Part shown: piece after piece, positions 1 to 12,616 of the stretch | How the letters are laid out: the number at the start of each line of letters is the position of its first letter | Numbering within the stretch: position 1 is the first letter of the stretch | Source: Mallotus nudiflorus | Taxonomy: Eukaryota; Streptophyta; Magnoliopsida; Malpighiales; Euphorbiaceae | NCBI GenBank assembly: GCA_947683625.1 | Contig: CANTUR010000049.1 | Span: 5,558,501-5,622,500 of the forward strand | Length of the DNA: 64,000 nucleotides | Direction of reading: 5' to 3' | Notes under the pieces: generated by a model | What the model saw: the letters and a program-made list of their open reading frames with translations, nothing else | The model's database searches: none | What the model was told of the DNA's origin: nothing | Program-made: the position numbers and the translations under genes

Positions 1-900
1 CACATAACCTATTTGAAATCTAACGAACATAAACTAAGGAGAAAAACAAAATTGGTTGTGAATGCATTTTACGCTCCATTTCACAACATCTTTTCTTTTA
101 TTTGACAAGTGTGCTTTATACTCTATCTCATCCTTTTTCTCTCTAATAAAATGTTCCCACTTTAGTAATCCCCTATTTTTCTCGCACTACTAAGTATGGA
201 TACCACTATGTGGATCCTTTGGATACTCTTACTATAATTATACCATTGGAGTAGATTCAGAGCATGTAAAAATTTAGAATTAAGCATTGCTCTTTTTAAA
301 GAAAAGAGAGATTTTTTTTAATTTCATTTAATCTCCTAATTTCATGCTTAGATTCAATCTTTTAGTTAATGCTTAGGTTGTAAAAACTAAATTATACATA
401 CATAAAAACCATGTTCAACTATCTTAATTAATAAACCAATCAACATTTCAATAATTTAATAAACAATGCATACTTATCCACTGCCGCTTTCTAATTGCAA
501 TTGAACTTTCAATTTTGCATAAAATAAAAATAAAAAGTGTTAAGGATAAGCATCATAACAAATGCGGAGAAATCGAGCTGAAAGTTAATGAATCTTATTA
601 ATGTTTTTTAATTTTTTAATTTTCTTAATTTAACTTATATGCATGCAAAAATAAATAAAACACACAAACATAAAAACAAAATCCTAACATTTTGCATCCT
701 CCCCCACACTTATCTATGACATTATCCTTAATGAAAAAAATGTTAGAATTGGAAAAAGAAAATAAGGACTTCCCTAGTAATCATTTTCTTCCTTTTATGC
801 TTGCTTCAAATGTTGGATGACCTACAAATAAATTAATAAAAACTAAGAAAACTACAAGAGAAAACCAAACTAAAAATAAATTTAAACAAAAGAAATAAAT
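1..900 (-). other. 3' non-coding region of the first Athila element
   Basis: No reading frame of note. The stretch is AT-rich and shares ordered blocks with 55890-56750, such as the motif around 60-100 (tgcatttt...ctccatttcacaac) and the C-rich block at 698-720. This is the transcribed 3' untranslated part of the element just upstream of its off-window 3' LTR. Confidence 0.65.
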
Positions 901-904
901 CAAA

Positions 905-960
905 ACACATTGGGTTGCCTCCCAACAAGCGCTTGTTTATAGTCATTAGCTCGACTAAAT
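905..960 (-). pseudogene. Relic of the pol C-terminal end, with a conserved hairpin
   Basis: The minus strand reads LVELMTINKRLLGGNPM, the usual closing residues of Athila/Tat pol polyproteins. The same end is seen at 60905-60955 in the second Athila element (VKLMTLNKH, stop, LGGNP). The DNA forms a small hairpin (TTGGG, loop AGGCAA, CCCAA; 910-925). Here it sits about 200 bp after the last recognisable protease-frame codons instead of after integrase, so everything between was lost. Confidence 0.65.
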
Positions 961-1169
961 TCCCACTTGATCATTAGGGAGGATTAATTAAAGAATAATC
1001 CTTGACCACTTGAACTTGCTTATTTAGCATTAGAAAAGAAGATGAAAAAGTCTTAAAATTCATATCCTTCTTAGCACTTTTAATTTTCCACTCTTTAGCA
1101 TTTCTTCTTAGCTTTTTTTGTTGCTTTCACCTCCTTAGTATCATGAATGAGGTAGATTTTAAGTGGCTC

Positions 1170-1773
1170 CTTAGGAACTTATGCAAGAACATCTTTACCA
1201 TAAACCTCAACTACATCCATCCAAAAAATAAGAAGTTATTGATAGGGATTGCTGTGCCATTTTGAATACATTGAACTTAACCTTCTCTTCCCTAACTTCA
1301 AGTGTTATTTTTCCTCTCTTAACATCAATAATAGCTCTAGTTGTAGTTAAGAAAGGTCATCCTAGGATAATAGGGATATAAGAGTCTTCTTCGATCTTAA
1401 GAATCACAAAATCACAAGGGACATAGAATTGTCCCACTTTTACTAGAATATCTTCTAATATGCCCACAGGATATATAAAAGATCTATTTACAAGCTGTAA
1501 CAAAATATTAGGCTTAGGATCTCTTATGCTCAATTTCCTATATAATAATAGAGGCATCAGATTCACACTAGCTCCTAAATCACAGAGAGCTTTACCAATA
1601 GCTAATTTTCCAATAACACAAGGTATAGAGATACTCCCTGGATCTTTAAGTTTTGGATGGATCTTATTTCTGATCATAACACTGCATTCTTCATTCATTG
1701 GTATAGTCTTATAATCCTCCCACTTCCTCTTGTTAGATATGATGTCCTTGAGACATTTGGTATATTTTGGCAT
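1170..1773 (-). pseudogene. Athila-type aspartic protease domain
   Basis: The longest open part is 1357-1773 (138 residues). It contains the protease active-site region ALCDLGASVNLMP, in which the flap-family D-T/S-G triad reads D-L-G, and the later motif PIILG typical of the domain's C-terminal half. Past a stop at 1356 the same frame continues (FLTTTRAIIDVKRGKITL ... VKFNVFK), again typical of this lineage. It would process the gag-pol polyprotein. The altered active-site triplet and the stop indicate it is inactive. It follows gag in the same frame. Confidence 0.8.
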
Positions 1774-1779
1774 TTAGGT

Positions 1780-3400
1780 GACTGCCTCTAAGAACGGAAT
1801 GGTGATGTCTAACTGCTTGAACACCTTTAAAACCTTTTAAAATTGCTTGCCAAGTGCCCCCTTACCCATGCTTTAAGGGAAAGGTAAACAAGGTGTCTTT
1901 GTCTTCTTAGGCTCTTAATCCAACTCATTACTCCATAGCTTTTCTCCCTCTTTTAGTAGTTGATTTGGCTCAGCTTTTGATTCCTTAATATTGTGCTCAA
2001 CTTCATGATTTTGCTTCCCACTTTATAAAGTAATTACATATATATGCTCTCTTGGGTTCTCAGGTTCACTATAAAATTTTCCCATTTGTCAAAAATTGAA
2101 AGAGCTTACTTGTGATGCTATTTGGTATTCTAGCGTCTTGTTATGTGTGGCTAATTGTTCCATCCTTTCCTAATGTTTCTTTGGAGTTGTTTGAACTATT
2201 TGCATTGCCTTATCTTATGACTGGATGAAATTCTTCATCATTATCTCAAGGTTGGACTTAGGTTCGAGTTGAGGATAGGAATTCTTTTGCTGAAAACCTA
2301 GTGGCAGTGGTGCTTTGTACCCTTGATTTGCATTTGAGTTTGAGTTCCCTCCTTAATTTGACTATGAGAAGTTCGGGTGGTTCCTCCATCTAGGGTTGTA
2401 TGTATTAGAGTATGGATTCCCTTGAGGTCTATTATTAAAATCATTCAAAGTATGTAATTGCTCAATGGAATAACCTTGAGAGAAAATGTTACATTATTGA
2501 CACTCTATAGTGGAATGTCCATATCCATATACTTCATAAGATAGCACCTATAATGGATAACCTGTAAAATTGAGCTTTTGTAATTGCTTTGTGAGGGTGT
2601 CAAATTTAGCATTTTCCATGCCTAAACTATCAACCTCATAAACTCCTGCTACTTTCTTAGGCTAATTGCACTCTCCTTGCCATTGATAATTATTAGATGA
2701 CATCTTCTTTAAGAGTGCAAATCCATCATTCAGTGTTTTGCTCATGAAAGAGCCCTGTGCAGTAGCATCAATGGTAATCTGTAAGGATTCAGATAATCCT
2801 TGATAGAAAGTCTGCATGCATAGCCATTATAGAAAGCCGTGGTATGAGCAAAGTCTTTGTAAGTCTTTAAATCTCTCCCAAGCATCATAAAGAGATTCTC
2901 CAGGCTATTGCATGAATCCTATGAGGTCTTGGTGGTACTTTATTATCTTTTTAGGTGGGTAATACTTGGTTAAGAATTCCTTAGAAAGTGCATCCCATGA
3001 GGTTATGGAATATAGTACCAATGAGATCAACCATAGCTTAGCTTTATCTCTCAAAGAGAATGGAAACATTGTTAGGCTAATAGCATCCAAACTCACTCCA
3101 TTTATCTTAATGGTGTTGCATACATCAAGAAAAGAAGCGACATAAGCATTGGGATCCTCAGTTGGTAATCCTCTAAATTGATATTGTGAAACCATTTGCA
3201 TATATATAGCCTTGATTTTGAAGTTATTAGCTTTAATGGTTGGCTTTAAAATGAAATTTTGGCTTCCAGCGAGACTTAGGACTCCATATTCTTCTAAAGC
3301 CCTAGCTTGAGCTCCTTTTGCTACTTAGTTAACCATTCTTCTAACTTTTTCATTTTTCTCCTTTCAGTTCTTTTTGCAAGTCTTTTCAATTTCTGATTTA
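1780..3400 (-). pseudogene. Athila-type Gag (capsid) with several stops
   Basis: The open core at 2905-3201 carries the retrotransposon gag domain: QFRGLPTEDPNAYVASFLD, FPFSLRDKAKLWL, LTKYYPPKK. The same frame continues through stops at about 2904 and beyond with RFKDLQRLCSYHG, then the downstream landmark YNPRWRNHPNFS near 2370, typical of Athila Gag. It leads directly into the protease frame. Gag would assemble the cytoplasmic virus-like particle. An N-terminal lysine/glutamate-rich stretch lies near 3330-3410. At least eight in-frame stops make it a pseudogene. Confidence 0.8.
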
Positions 3401-3547
3401 CCTTCTCTGGTTCAAGATGTTTTGATCTCGTTTACATAAACAAGAATCAAGCACCTAAAAAGAAAAAATAAAGAAAATTAAATAAAACAAAAATAAAATG
3501 TTAGTCTAGTGGAAATAAAAAGTGCGCTAATATTGGTATTATCGATC

Positions 3548-3565
3548 TCCTTGACAATGGCGCCA
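3548..3565 (-). other. Primer binding site, tRNA-Asp type
   Basis: The minus strand reads TGGCGCCATTGTCAAGGA, matching the complement of the plant tRNA-Asp 3' end (TGGCGCCGTTGCCGGGG) apart from four transition-type changes. It begins six bases after the LTR end at 3572. tRNA-Asp priming is usual for Athila-type elements. Confidence 0.75.
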
Positions 3566-3571
3566 AAAACT

Positions 3572-5062
3572 TGTTAGGCAAATTTTGCAAGTGCATGGAT
3601 TGTAACAAGCAATAAAGAGTGAGTATGAGCATCATTCCCATAAGGAGGTTAATCCTAAGTACTAGCCCTAATTATATTTCCACAATCTAACAAAATCAAA
3701 TAATTGTAATGAAATAATAAATCAATTAACAATAAAAGAAAACTAAGACCTGAAATAATTCTTTTAAAATTCAATAATTAAAACTAGAGCCTGATATGCT
3801 TCATTAGCTATTACTTAGATTACAAGATCTTTTCATAAATAAATTATTAACACAATCAAAGGTAAATCACTCAAATTACTTAGAGTCTCTTTCAAGTTCA
3901 TCTAAGAATACTAAAGCTAATTACAACCTATTTTCAGGGTCACTTTAATTAACTAGGGTTCATTAAGTTCCTTAGTAATTTATTACTCTCAGAAGGATTC
4001 GTCTACTTTCGTGATTGAGGTTCCTAAGTTTTACAAGTCTATGAGCTAATAGATCATGCAACTTTCATTGTCTCTAATCTATCCACATACATGCAAACAA
4101 TTGGGCCCTTAATTGAATACAACACATTAAGCACAACTCAAAAAATTGACTAAAAATTAATTCATTAAAAGGAAATAAGAATCTAAATAAGTAATAGACT
4201 AGCTACGCAAATCCAAACCCTAAAGAGAGTTTAACCGCGCATAATTGTAGCTATACACAAAAGCATAATTAAAGGAATTAAATAAGAAGAAGAAATATTG
4301 ATTTTGGTTCTTGAATCTTGCACAACTCCTTTTTCAATCTCCTTTGAATGTGTCTTTAAAAGTGTTTCTCTAAATAAGAATGATTCTCAATGATTCAGAA
4401 TGAATAAAAATAACTTTTTATCCCCCTTTTATATTGAAAATTCAATGGAAACCTAATTTGACTTGAAAATCTGAGTGTCCTCTAAAAAGGGAATGTTTTT
4501 CTGCTCAACATGGCTTAAGCACGACTTAAGCATGGCCATGTCATGTCCTCACTTTTACAGCATGGCTGTGTTTAAGCCATGCTGAGCTTTTATATTTTCT
4601 TTAACTTGGATGGAAGTTGTCATGGTTTTATGCATGGTAGTGCTTAAGTCGTGTGGTCTTTTATAGATTCTTCAATTCCTATAAAAGAGGGCACCTTTCT
4701 TAGCATGCCCATGCTTTATCCCGTGTCGTAACTCCTTCAATTTCGGTGGTTGACACGGCTTCTAGTATGGTCATGCTTAAGCCATGCTGCTTTGATTCTT
4801 CTTTTAGAACGTGACATGGGCATAAGCACGCCCATGTCTTGACCATGTTCAGCATTCCTTGACTATTTTAGGCTTCCTTTTCAATCTTTCCTACAAAAAG
4901 GGGAAACTCTTATTAATATCAATTAAAAACTCCTAAATAAACTAAAAATAATAGGATATTAGAATGAAGGTCCAACTTAAACAAATGCCTAATTAAACCT
5001 AAGTATTTGTTCAAAGTTCATTAAAATTCAATTGTAAAACATGTATAAAATTACACTCAACA
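3572..5062 (-). repeat. 5' LTR of the first Athila element
   Basis: The minus strand runs from TGTTGAGTGTAA (5062) to CCTAACA (3572), 1491 bp with TG...CA ends. It is colinear by eye with the LTR at 53936-55699. The part at 4500-4870 is dense in short imperfect palindromes of the CATGGCCATG type. No ORF. The other LTR of this element is outside the window. Confidence 0.8.
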
Positions 5063-6910
5063 ATTGGGATTATGATTTTGAAGTGATGTCAGTATTTATT
5101 GTGAAAGGGCGCAAACCATGGTCATTTCTTTAATGTAAGGCATTTCTTTTTAAAAGAAACGATAACAAGTTGGATACCTTGCCATATTAGTTGAAATTTT
5201 ATGATTATGTGAGATATCTTTGATCTCAACTCTTAAAATTTCTTTAGGTTTTCATTTTCCCCAAACTTCAAATGGACAATTTATAAGTTAAGATGTTATT
5301 TTCTCTTTCTTTCTTCTATATGAACATTGTTCTCTGATAAGTTCCTCCTCAATCACAACCAATGATGAAATATTTATCTTTTTTTTATCTTGTAATAACA
5401 GTTTCATACCCTTTTTCCAAAGAATTTTTTTGAATATTTTCAATTAAATAATCTATATTTTGATAGCTTTTACCTACAAGAGATGTTAATTTTGTTCTTT
5501 AGTATGAACTTTTAGCATATCTTCACATAATCATTTACCCATTAAATTCCCTAAAATTAATAATTTAAATAAAGAGCATTATTTTTTTTATAAGAAATTT
5601 CTTTTATTAAGAATATAATAAAAAGAAAAATTTTGGGTAGCCCCAACTTGAATGATTAAAATACAAGACTAGATCATGAGCAGTCCACATACTTCTAGCA
5701 AATAACTAAAAAGAAGAAGTGCAGCTTGTGCTTGGCAAATTCTATGATATCATCATATATTAAAGGACCAAATTCACCAAATTACTATTATAAAAACAAC
5801 AACAATAACAACAATAATAATTTTTAACAATTTCTAAATTCATTATATAATTGGATTTCTTATAAAATTGATTATTCAAAACTTTAGAGACCATGTATAA
5901 ATTTTTTTAAAAAAAACTATAATCATGAAGAAAAAAGAAAGAAAAACAAAATCATACCTTAATCACTTGTCATTAAAGCATCATAAAAAGAGTTTCCCAT
6001 TCTGTAAATTGATCCATCCCATTTGTATTTCTAGAGTTTTCCATAGCCATAAATAGACCTTCAATGTCCATTCTTAATTTTGATGAAACCTTTTTTTTTT
6101 GGTTAAAAAAATAAAATTTAAATTGACTAAAATACATGATTGTCAGTGAAAAAATAAGATGGCAGCTCACCTTCTCGTGCAAGTCTTTGTGCTTTTTAGT
6201 ATGACAAAAAAAGTGACATTTAATTAAATTAGTAAGTGAATCAACATAAAATGGGTAAAAAAAATATGTTGTGGGGTCTTAGGGAGTACTAGAAGCTTCA
6301 AAGGGAGTATAAATAGCTGGACCCATTTAGATATGTTTTAATTATATAACACAATTGTGTCATTTTATCTATTTAAATATATTCATATTTGATATCAAGA
6401 AAAACCATAGCCACCTCGTTTTCTCTCTTTTTCTCTTAATCCTTAGTTTTCATAATAACTTTCTTCTTGGCCACCGTCGATCATCATTTTGATCAGTAGT
6501 GATCCCTTATATTTCTATTTATTTACTTTATTTTAGTTTTTTAATCATTGAATAAATACATATATTTGATCTGTTTGTCTTTTCATTGAAATTTTGAATC
6601 TTCCTTAATGGAGTTCTTATTCTTATTAAGAGTTTTATTGTTTCCCTTTATGAAATATGGATATCTCCTTATTGTAAAATTTATAATCAAACTTATTTAA
6701 AACTAGAGAGTCGATTTGAGGCTAAATGAAGCAGCTAATGGAGCATACGAATTGCCAAGTTGCAAATTAGAAAAGCTCTATTGACGCGATTGAGGAATAA
6801 CAACAAAAAAAATTTATAATTTCATTGAGATTTTGTTTTGGTATTTCTTGATTGTACTTTTATTTTCTTTAATCAAGATATACTTTTAATCTTCAATGAA
6901 TGAAAGATTC
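5063..6910. other. Unassigned AT-rich interval with a possible promoter
   Basis: No gene is recognised. Minus strand 5105-5400 reads as a loosely open frame with two or three stops and no family I know. A 69-codon minus ORF (5973-6182) is unrecognised. At 6306-6325 a TATAAATAG-type box lies in a less AT-rich context, followed about 90 bp later by a pyrimidine-rich leader-like stretch (6410-6480), and TGTTGTGGGG at 6267 could be a copia-type LTR start. I found neither a partner LTR nor a coding region. Confidence 0.3.
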
Positions 6911-8382
6911 AATGGCTTTTTTTAGTCCTATAAGTTCAGTGGTTTTCACAGATTAGTCCTAAAAGCCATTTTCTTCACAATCGAGTCCTTAAAATTTTTA
7001 AAACTCTTACCATCAGTCCTAATCTGTTAACTTGGATAGAATTTGCTTACATGGAGCAATGGAACCCACTTAACTTCATACTTCACCTACCACATAAACA
7101 CACCCAATCGACTTGGTAGCCACATCATCATCTTCTTCTTATAATGATTAAAAGTACAAGAAAAAGATACATCTCCTTGAAGGCAAACACATAGTATGAT
7201 TTCAAATCATTGAGAGAACTTGCTTGTACAAAGGTTCAAGAAACATTATACCTTCACCTAGCATTTAAAAGGTGAATGCAAATGGACAAACCACTAGTTG
7301 TTTTACACAGTTAATTTTCCTAGGTTTCTATATTATAGAGTTGAACTCAATTTTCTAAATGGCAAATCCATTCAAAGTTACCAAAAAATAGAAAGCCATA
7401 TAAAAGAAAATCCATATTTATATGGTAAAACATAAAAATCAAAATATAATATGTCCAACCGTAACTCAAAGAGCATGTAATAATCAATGATTCCTTGTAA
7501 ACTAAACCTAAAAACCCTAATACCCATTAACAAATGTCAACTGGATCAATCATAATACACTAAGAACAATAATAAATCTCATATAAAAATTAAGAAATAA
7601 AAACACCAACATTGATTAAATCCATAAAGCATTCAAATCTAATTTTAGAAAAAAAAAAACACATAACCACATAAGTTTATTAATGCTATGAAAAAATAAA
7701 ATAAAATTTATAATTATAGAGAGAGAAATGATAAGGGTACCTGGAGAGGAGGATTTAGGGAGATCTTAAGAGGGCATTGAGATTGAAGATTATATAGTAA
7801 CAGAGCAAATTCATTTGGACAAATTGATTCAGCCCCTAAAATGAATTGTATCGAACAAAAAGTACCAATATATAACAAGAGAATAGAAAAGGGAGCTTCC
7901 ATTGAAGTGGGAAAAGAAGGGGGTAATGAAATTGCCAAAAAAAAAAAACCCTAAAAGACTTAAAATTTATAAGTGAAGAAGCACATAAGAGCTGGAGAAG
8001 AATAAAGAAGAATAAGGAGAAAGAAATGGGTTTGCTTCTATATCCTTAGTAGGGAGTAGTCTATGTTGTGGATTAGGATTTGTCTTACCAGCTTTGTTCA
8101 CTTGCTTATATTTAAAGAAGAGATGGATTGGAAAGGGGAAGTAGAAGAAGAAGAAGAAGATGATGATGATGTGGTTTCCAAATGAATTGGGTGTGTTTAT
8201 GTGGCAGGTGAAGCATAAAGTTAAGTGGGGTCTATTTCTCTATGTAAGCAATTTCTATCCAAGTTAACAGACGATGACTAACGATAAGAATTTTAAAAAT
8301 TTTAAGGACTCGATTGTGAAGAAAATGATTTTTAGGACTAATTTGTAAAAACCACTTAACTTATAGGACTAAAAAAACCATT
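6911..8382. mobile_element. 1.47-kb element with ~235-bp terminal inverted repeats
   Basis: 6911-7143 and 8149-8382 are inverted copies at roughly 85% identity by eye, beginning AATGGCTTTTTTTAGTCC on the left and AATGGTTTTTTTAGTCC on the inverted right end, and ending inward in CATCATCATCTTCTTCTT. Long TIRs around a non-transposase interior fit a non-autonomous Mutator-like element. I could not find a convincing 9-bp duplication, and the right end abuts a TA microsatellite (8386-8414) that may have blurred it. The interior (7144-8148) holds one 74-codon minus ORF (7714-7938) of unknown identity. A foldback element is the alternative class. Confidence 0.7.
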
Positions 8383-8384
8383 AT

Positions 8385-8416
<32 letters not shown>

Positions 8417-9668
8417 CAAGAATAATTAAATGGATTATGTTTGAATTAACCATGTTTATCTTATACCTATATCTGGATACATTTATTATCACTTGATATG
8501 AATTTCCCAACCCTAACTGCAATGAATTTATTAGTTAATTATATCAAATTTAATAATTCTTATGATATAAGCGAAGTCAATCAAATCCAAGGTATCAATT
8601 AGTTCTTACTGCTGATTCCATTAGAATTCTCTAAGTTGTCTTTTATAATTCAAGTCAAGTTTTCTTCAGTTATGAGTTAGATTAACAACATCAAGCTTTA
8701 TCATTCACTCTTATATTCCCCCTTCTTGCTTTGTTATGTTAGTCTCTTCTCAATAAACCAATATTCAAGATGATCTTAACGGTTTAAATTATAAAGTTAA
8801 AAACTCTACAGTCAGCATAAGCCTCAATTTCAGTAACTAAATGTTATATTATAAGTTTAAGTTTGGTTGATAATATTATTAATGACAAAAGGTACTTTGC
8901 AATTTTTTTTACTTGATAATAATTCAGCTATGAATTTTTTTGTCAGTATTGGTAATAATTGTAACTATTAGTTATTAGTGTTAATAAAAAAATATATTTA
9001 AATTCCTATTTAGGATAATAAAATTCATATTCACCCTTGGAATTAGTAAAAAATTTAGACTTTCATATTGTCACAAATTGAATATGAGAGTTTAAAATTT
9101 CAGGTAAAAATTAATTTTTCCCTATGCTATAAGTAGTTAAAGTCCTGAAAGGCATATATATCATATTGCGGAGAGTACAAATCAAACTCCTGCTCCCCTA
9201 TCTTGCATTTAAGCCTTGGAAAAATGAAGAAAAAGGAAAGGAATTGTGATTCTTAGTTAACATACATCTATGATTAATTACCCTTTTGCAAAGGTTATTT
9301 TGATATCTCTTTGCAAAGGGTAAACATAGAACCATATATTGATCCCACTTATCCCATAAATGGTTAGGAAATAGGCAAGTTCTTACTGATCTTTGTAAGC
9401 AAGTTATCAAAGGCCCACCTATTGAAGAAAGTTTTTGTATCTAACTCCATAGTCAGGAGTGGACCTGTGTCTTTGTGGTTACTACTGTTATAAACAATGA
9501 AACAAAATCTGCTTCGTCAAGCCCTAATACCCAGTGAAGAAAAATGTTACTAGCAGCAACTATAGCTAGCTTTGTCCTCATGTACTTAGGGTTTTGTTCT
9601 GGACATCATGTTATGAGTTATAAGTTCCTTCATATGAGTAGATAATATATTTTGAATAATGAAGAGTA
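8383..9668. other. Intergenic interval without recognisable genes
   Basis: Starts with a TA microsatellite (8386-8414). The rest is AT-rich. A less AT-rich part at 9170-9560 has a 70-codon minus ORF (9198-9410) that I do not recognise and that shows no domain signature. Confidence 0.5.
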
Positions 9669-9921
9669 TGTAATAACCCTAGTTTTTAATTTATTTTAAT
9701 ATTTATTAGGATATGCAGTGTTAATAAAAATTACAACTATATTTGATTATTTTATGAATAGTTATTATTATTTTATGTTTAATTATAAATTTTCTACATA
9801 AATGTGCATATCAAAGTTTATTATTTTGGATAATATTATTTTAATAATGTTAAATTTAGTGCATTATTATTTTAATATTATTATTTTAATAAATTACATT
9901 ATTGTATTGTATTTTATGTGT

Positions 9922-9991
<70 letters not shown>

Positions 9992-12571
9992 TTATTAGGG
10001 TTTATCATTAATATTATATATGTAAATGAATTATTATTGTGTGTAATATATACATATATGTGTGTGTGTATATATATATGTGTGAATAATTTATATGTGT
10101 GGTGTGTGAATTTAGTGTAATATTATAATATATTATAATATAAAGTTTATTAAATTATAATATATAGTATTATGAATATATTATATACATATAGAAACAA
10201 AACACAGGACCTTCTTCCCTCTCGCCATCTCATACCCCTACCCTCACTGCGCCTCTCGGAGTAGCATGCTGGATTGCCCCTTGCCACCACCAGCCACCGC
10301 CAGCCTCCTCCCCCTTCTTCCCTCTCCCTCCCCAACGTGGTCCGACCGTCAAAAGCCCGCCAAATCGCCAAAAATCGCAACAGCAGCATGTGAAGCTTTT
10401 TGGTCGTTGATCACTTTTCTGGCCACCATTCTTTGTGTTTCTAGTGCTGTTTGACTCCTAGAGCTCCAATGAACTTGATTCCAACCTTGGTTTAAGCTCT
10501 AACTCCCCCATTTTTGTTGTATCTTGATTTCTTTATTTCAGCCATTTTTGGTTTTTGATTTTTTTCGAGAATTTTTGGTTGATTCATGGAAAATGCCTTC
10601 ACAAAAGTTGTTTCCCTTAGCTTAAGCTACATCCCTGAATTTTTGGGAATTATTTTGGTTTTTGTGAATTTTTGAATATTTTATTATTATTTTATTAATT
10701 TTTGTAAATTAATTATATAAATTATGAAATTATGATTTTTGGTGTTATTGGTAATTATTATTAATTTTAGAGTTGAATTTATAATTTTTTGAATTTTGTG
10801 TAATTTTTATAATTATTTTTAGTTTATGTTGAAAATATAGGTTAAATATATATTTTGTTAGAAATATTTGGTTAATTATATGTATTTGTTGATATTGATG
10901 AGAAATATGATGAGAAAACAATTTTTGTGTTTTTATATAATTTTTATTGAATTTTTTTAGTATTATTAGCATTTTATGTGTATTTTTAAATATTAGGGTT
11001 AATTTGGTAATTTGATGGTAATTTTAGTTAAATATTATGTTTAATTGGTTTTAATATTATTTTAGGTATACAAATGATTTTTACAAATGATTTACTAATT
11101 TTAACTAATTAATACTAATTTTTAAAAATTATTTTCAACTAATATATTATATAATATTTTTATAATAAAATGGATTTTTAGTAATTTTTAATTTGTATTT
11201 AGACTAATTAGGCTATTTGGATTAGTAAAGTGACTTTTTATTAAATTATATTGAGTTATCGAGAAAAATATGAATTTTTAATAATATTATATTATTATTT
11301 AGGGTTTTGAAGTAATTATTGAGAAAATAATTATTTTTGGTGTTTTAATGTTAAATATGCGATATTTTGATATTTGGAGGGCATCTACGGTATTTATTGA
11401 TTTTTAATATATTTTATTGTATTATTGAATTTGTGGTGAATTGTGGATCTCGATTGGGGAATTTTTGTAGTTTGGGATCCTAACCGAGGGTTGTTTGAAT
11501 TCTGGAATTAGAAGTGTATTTTTCTTGCAAGACCAGCTCTACTTTTTAGTAAAGAGATGTCTGTTTTATAGAGGAGGTTATACCAAATTTTTGATAGAAT
11601 TCTCGTAAAATGTGACATCGGGTCTAATTCCTATTTTATGTCTGTTTGTGTTTAGAAATTCTAGATTTAGTCTCTAGAAGCCTAAGTTAGATTTATTCTG
11701 ATTCGTGATCATTTTTATTGTTTAGTTACGCCAAAATCGAGGCCTAGCAGACCATGCTCGTCGAACCAATCTCGTGGAGCACATCCCTATGAGTTATTAT
11801 TATATATATACATTGCTTTAGGTTGTATGTTTTAGAATTATATGTTTTAAATGTAAAATTTTGCATAATTGTTTATATAAATGCTTAAGTATATCTTAGG
11901 TATATTTTTAGTATATTCTTGGTATATTTTAAAATAAATGCATGTTTTCCTTTTGATTTATATTCAAATTATTTTTAAGTATATTATTGGTTTATTTTGA
12001 GTATATTTCATGATTTAATTGAATTTATTTTACATATATATACTTGAAAAATAATTAGTTTATTTTAGGCATATTTTTAGTATATATATGGTTTATTTGA
12101 CTATTATGCACAACTTTATACATTATTTGTTACTTGAATGTATGTTTTAATATAAATGAAGGATATTGATAGAACGTGCTTCCTAGTGGGCAACACTACG
12201 ACCGAGTACGTACCGATGCGATAGATTATAGGTTGAATTACTAACTTATTTATGGAAATTATGACTTGATTGATTTGATTAATGTGAGATGTGATTGATG
12301 GTGTGATTACTGGAGCTCGGCTGACCAAGTGTCTCGGGGCCAATCACACTGACAGTCAAACTGTTGGAGCTCGGTCGACTAAGTGTCTCAAGATCAATCT
12401 ACTGTCTAGTTGGATTAAGTGAATTTACTTGGAATTAAGTGAGCCAGTGTAGCTAGAGTGATTTCTAATGCTAATTGAGGTTGCAATCATATAAGGTTCT
12501 ATTTGATCCTTCATAAACTGATGTTTTCAGTATTAAATATAAAGTGATTTTTAGTATCTGTGTGTACCTTC

Positions 12572-12616
<45 letters not shown>

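Larger units (their letters stand above)
1..5062 (-). mobile_element. Athila-type Ty3/gypsy element, gag-protease only, cut by window edge
   Basis: On the minus strand the order is 5' LTR (5062 to 3572), tRNA-Asp primer site, gag, protease, a short relic of the end of pol, then the 3' non-coding region running off the left edge. No RT, RNase H or integrase reading exists between protease and the pol-end relic, which are only about 300 bp apart, so this copy could only be mobilised by partners. Segment 1-900 is alignable by eye with 55890-56750 of the second Athila element, which places the missing 3' LTR about 190 bp beyond the window. Gag-pro is one frame broken by about a dozen stops. It resembles the gag-only non-autonomous elements (TR-GAG) described in plants; a simple internal deletion is the alternative. 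Confidence 0.8.

Noticed and set aside
9902..10120. ORFs of alternating Tyr/Ile or Ile/Tyr
   Set aside because: Translations of TA microsatellites; the same applies to ORFs at 12471-12704, 24566-24826 and 49604-49900.
10150..10454. Proline/arginine-rich ORFs on both strands in the chromovirus LTR
   Set aside because: They arise from the GC-rich pocket; the two LTR copies do not preserve the same frame, so no protein is supported.
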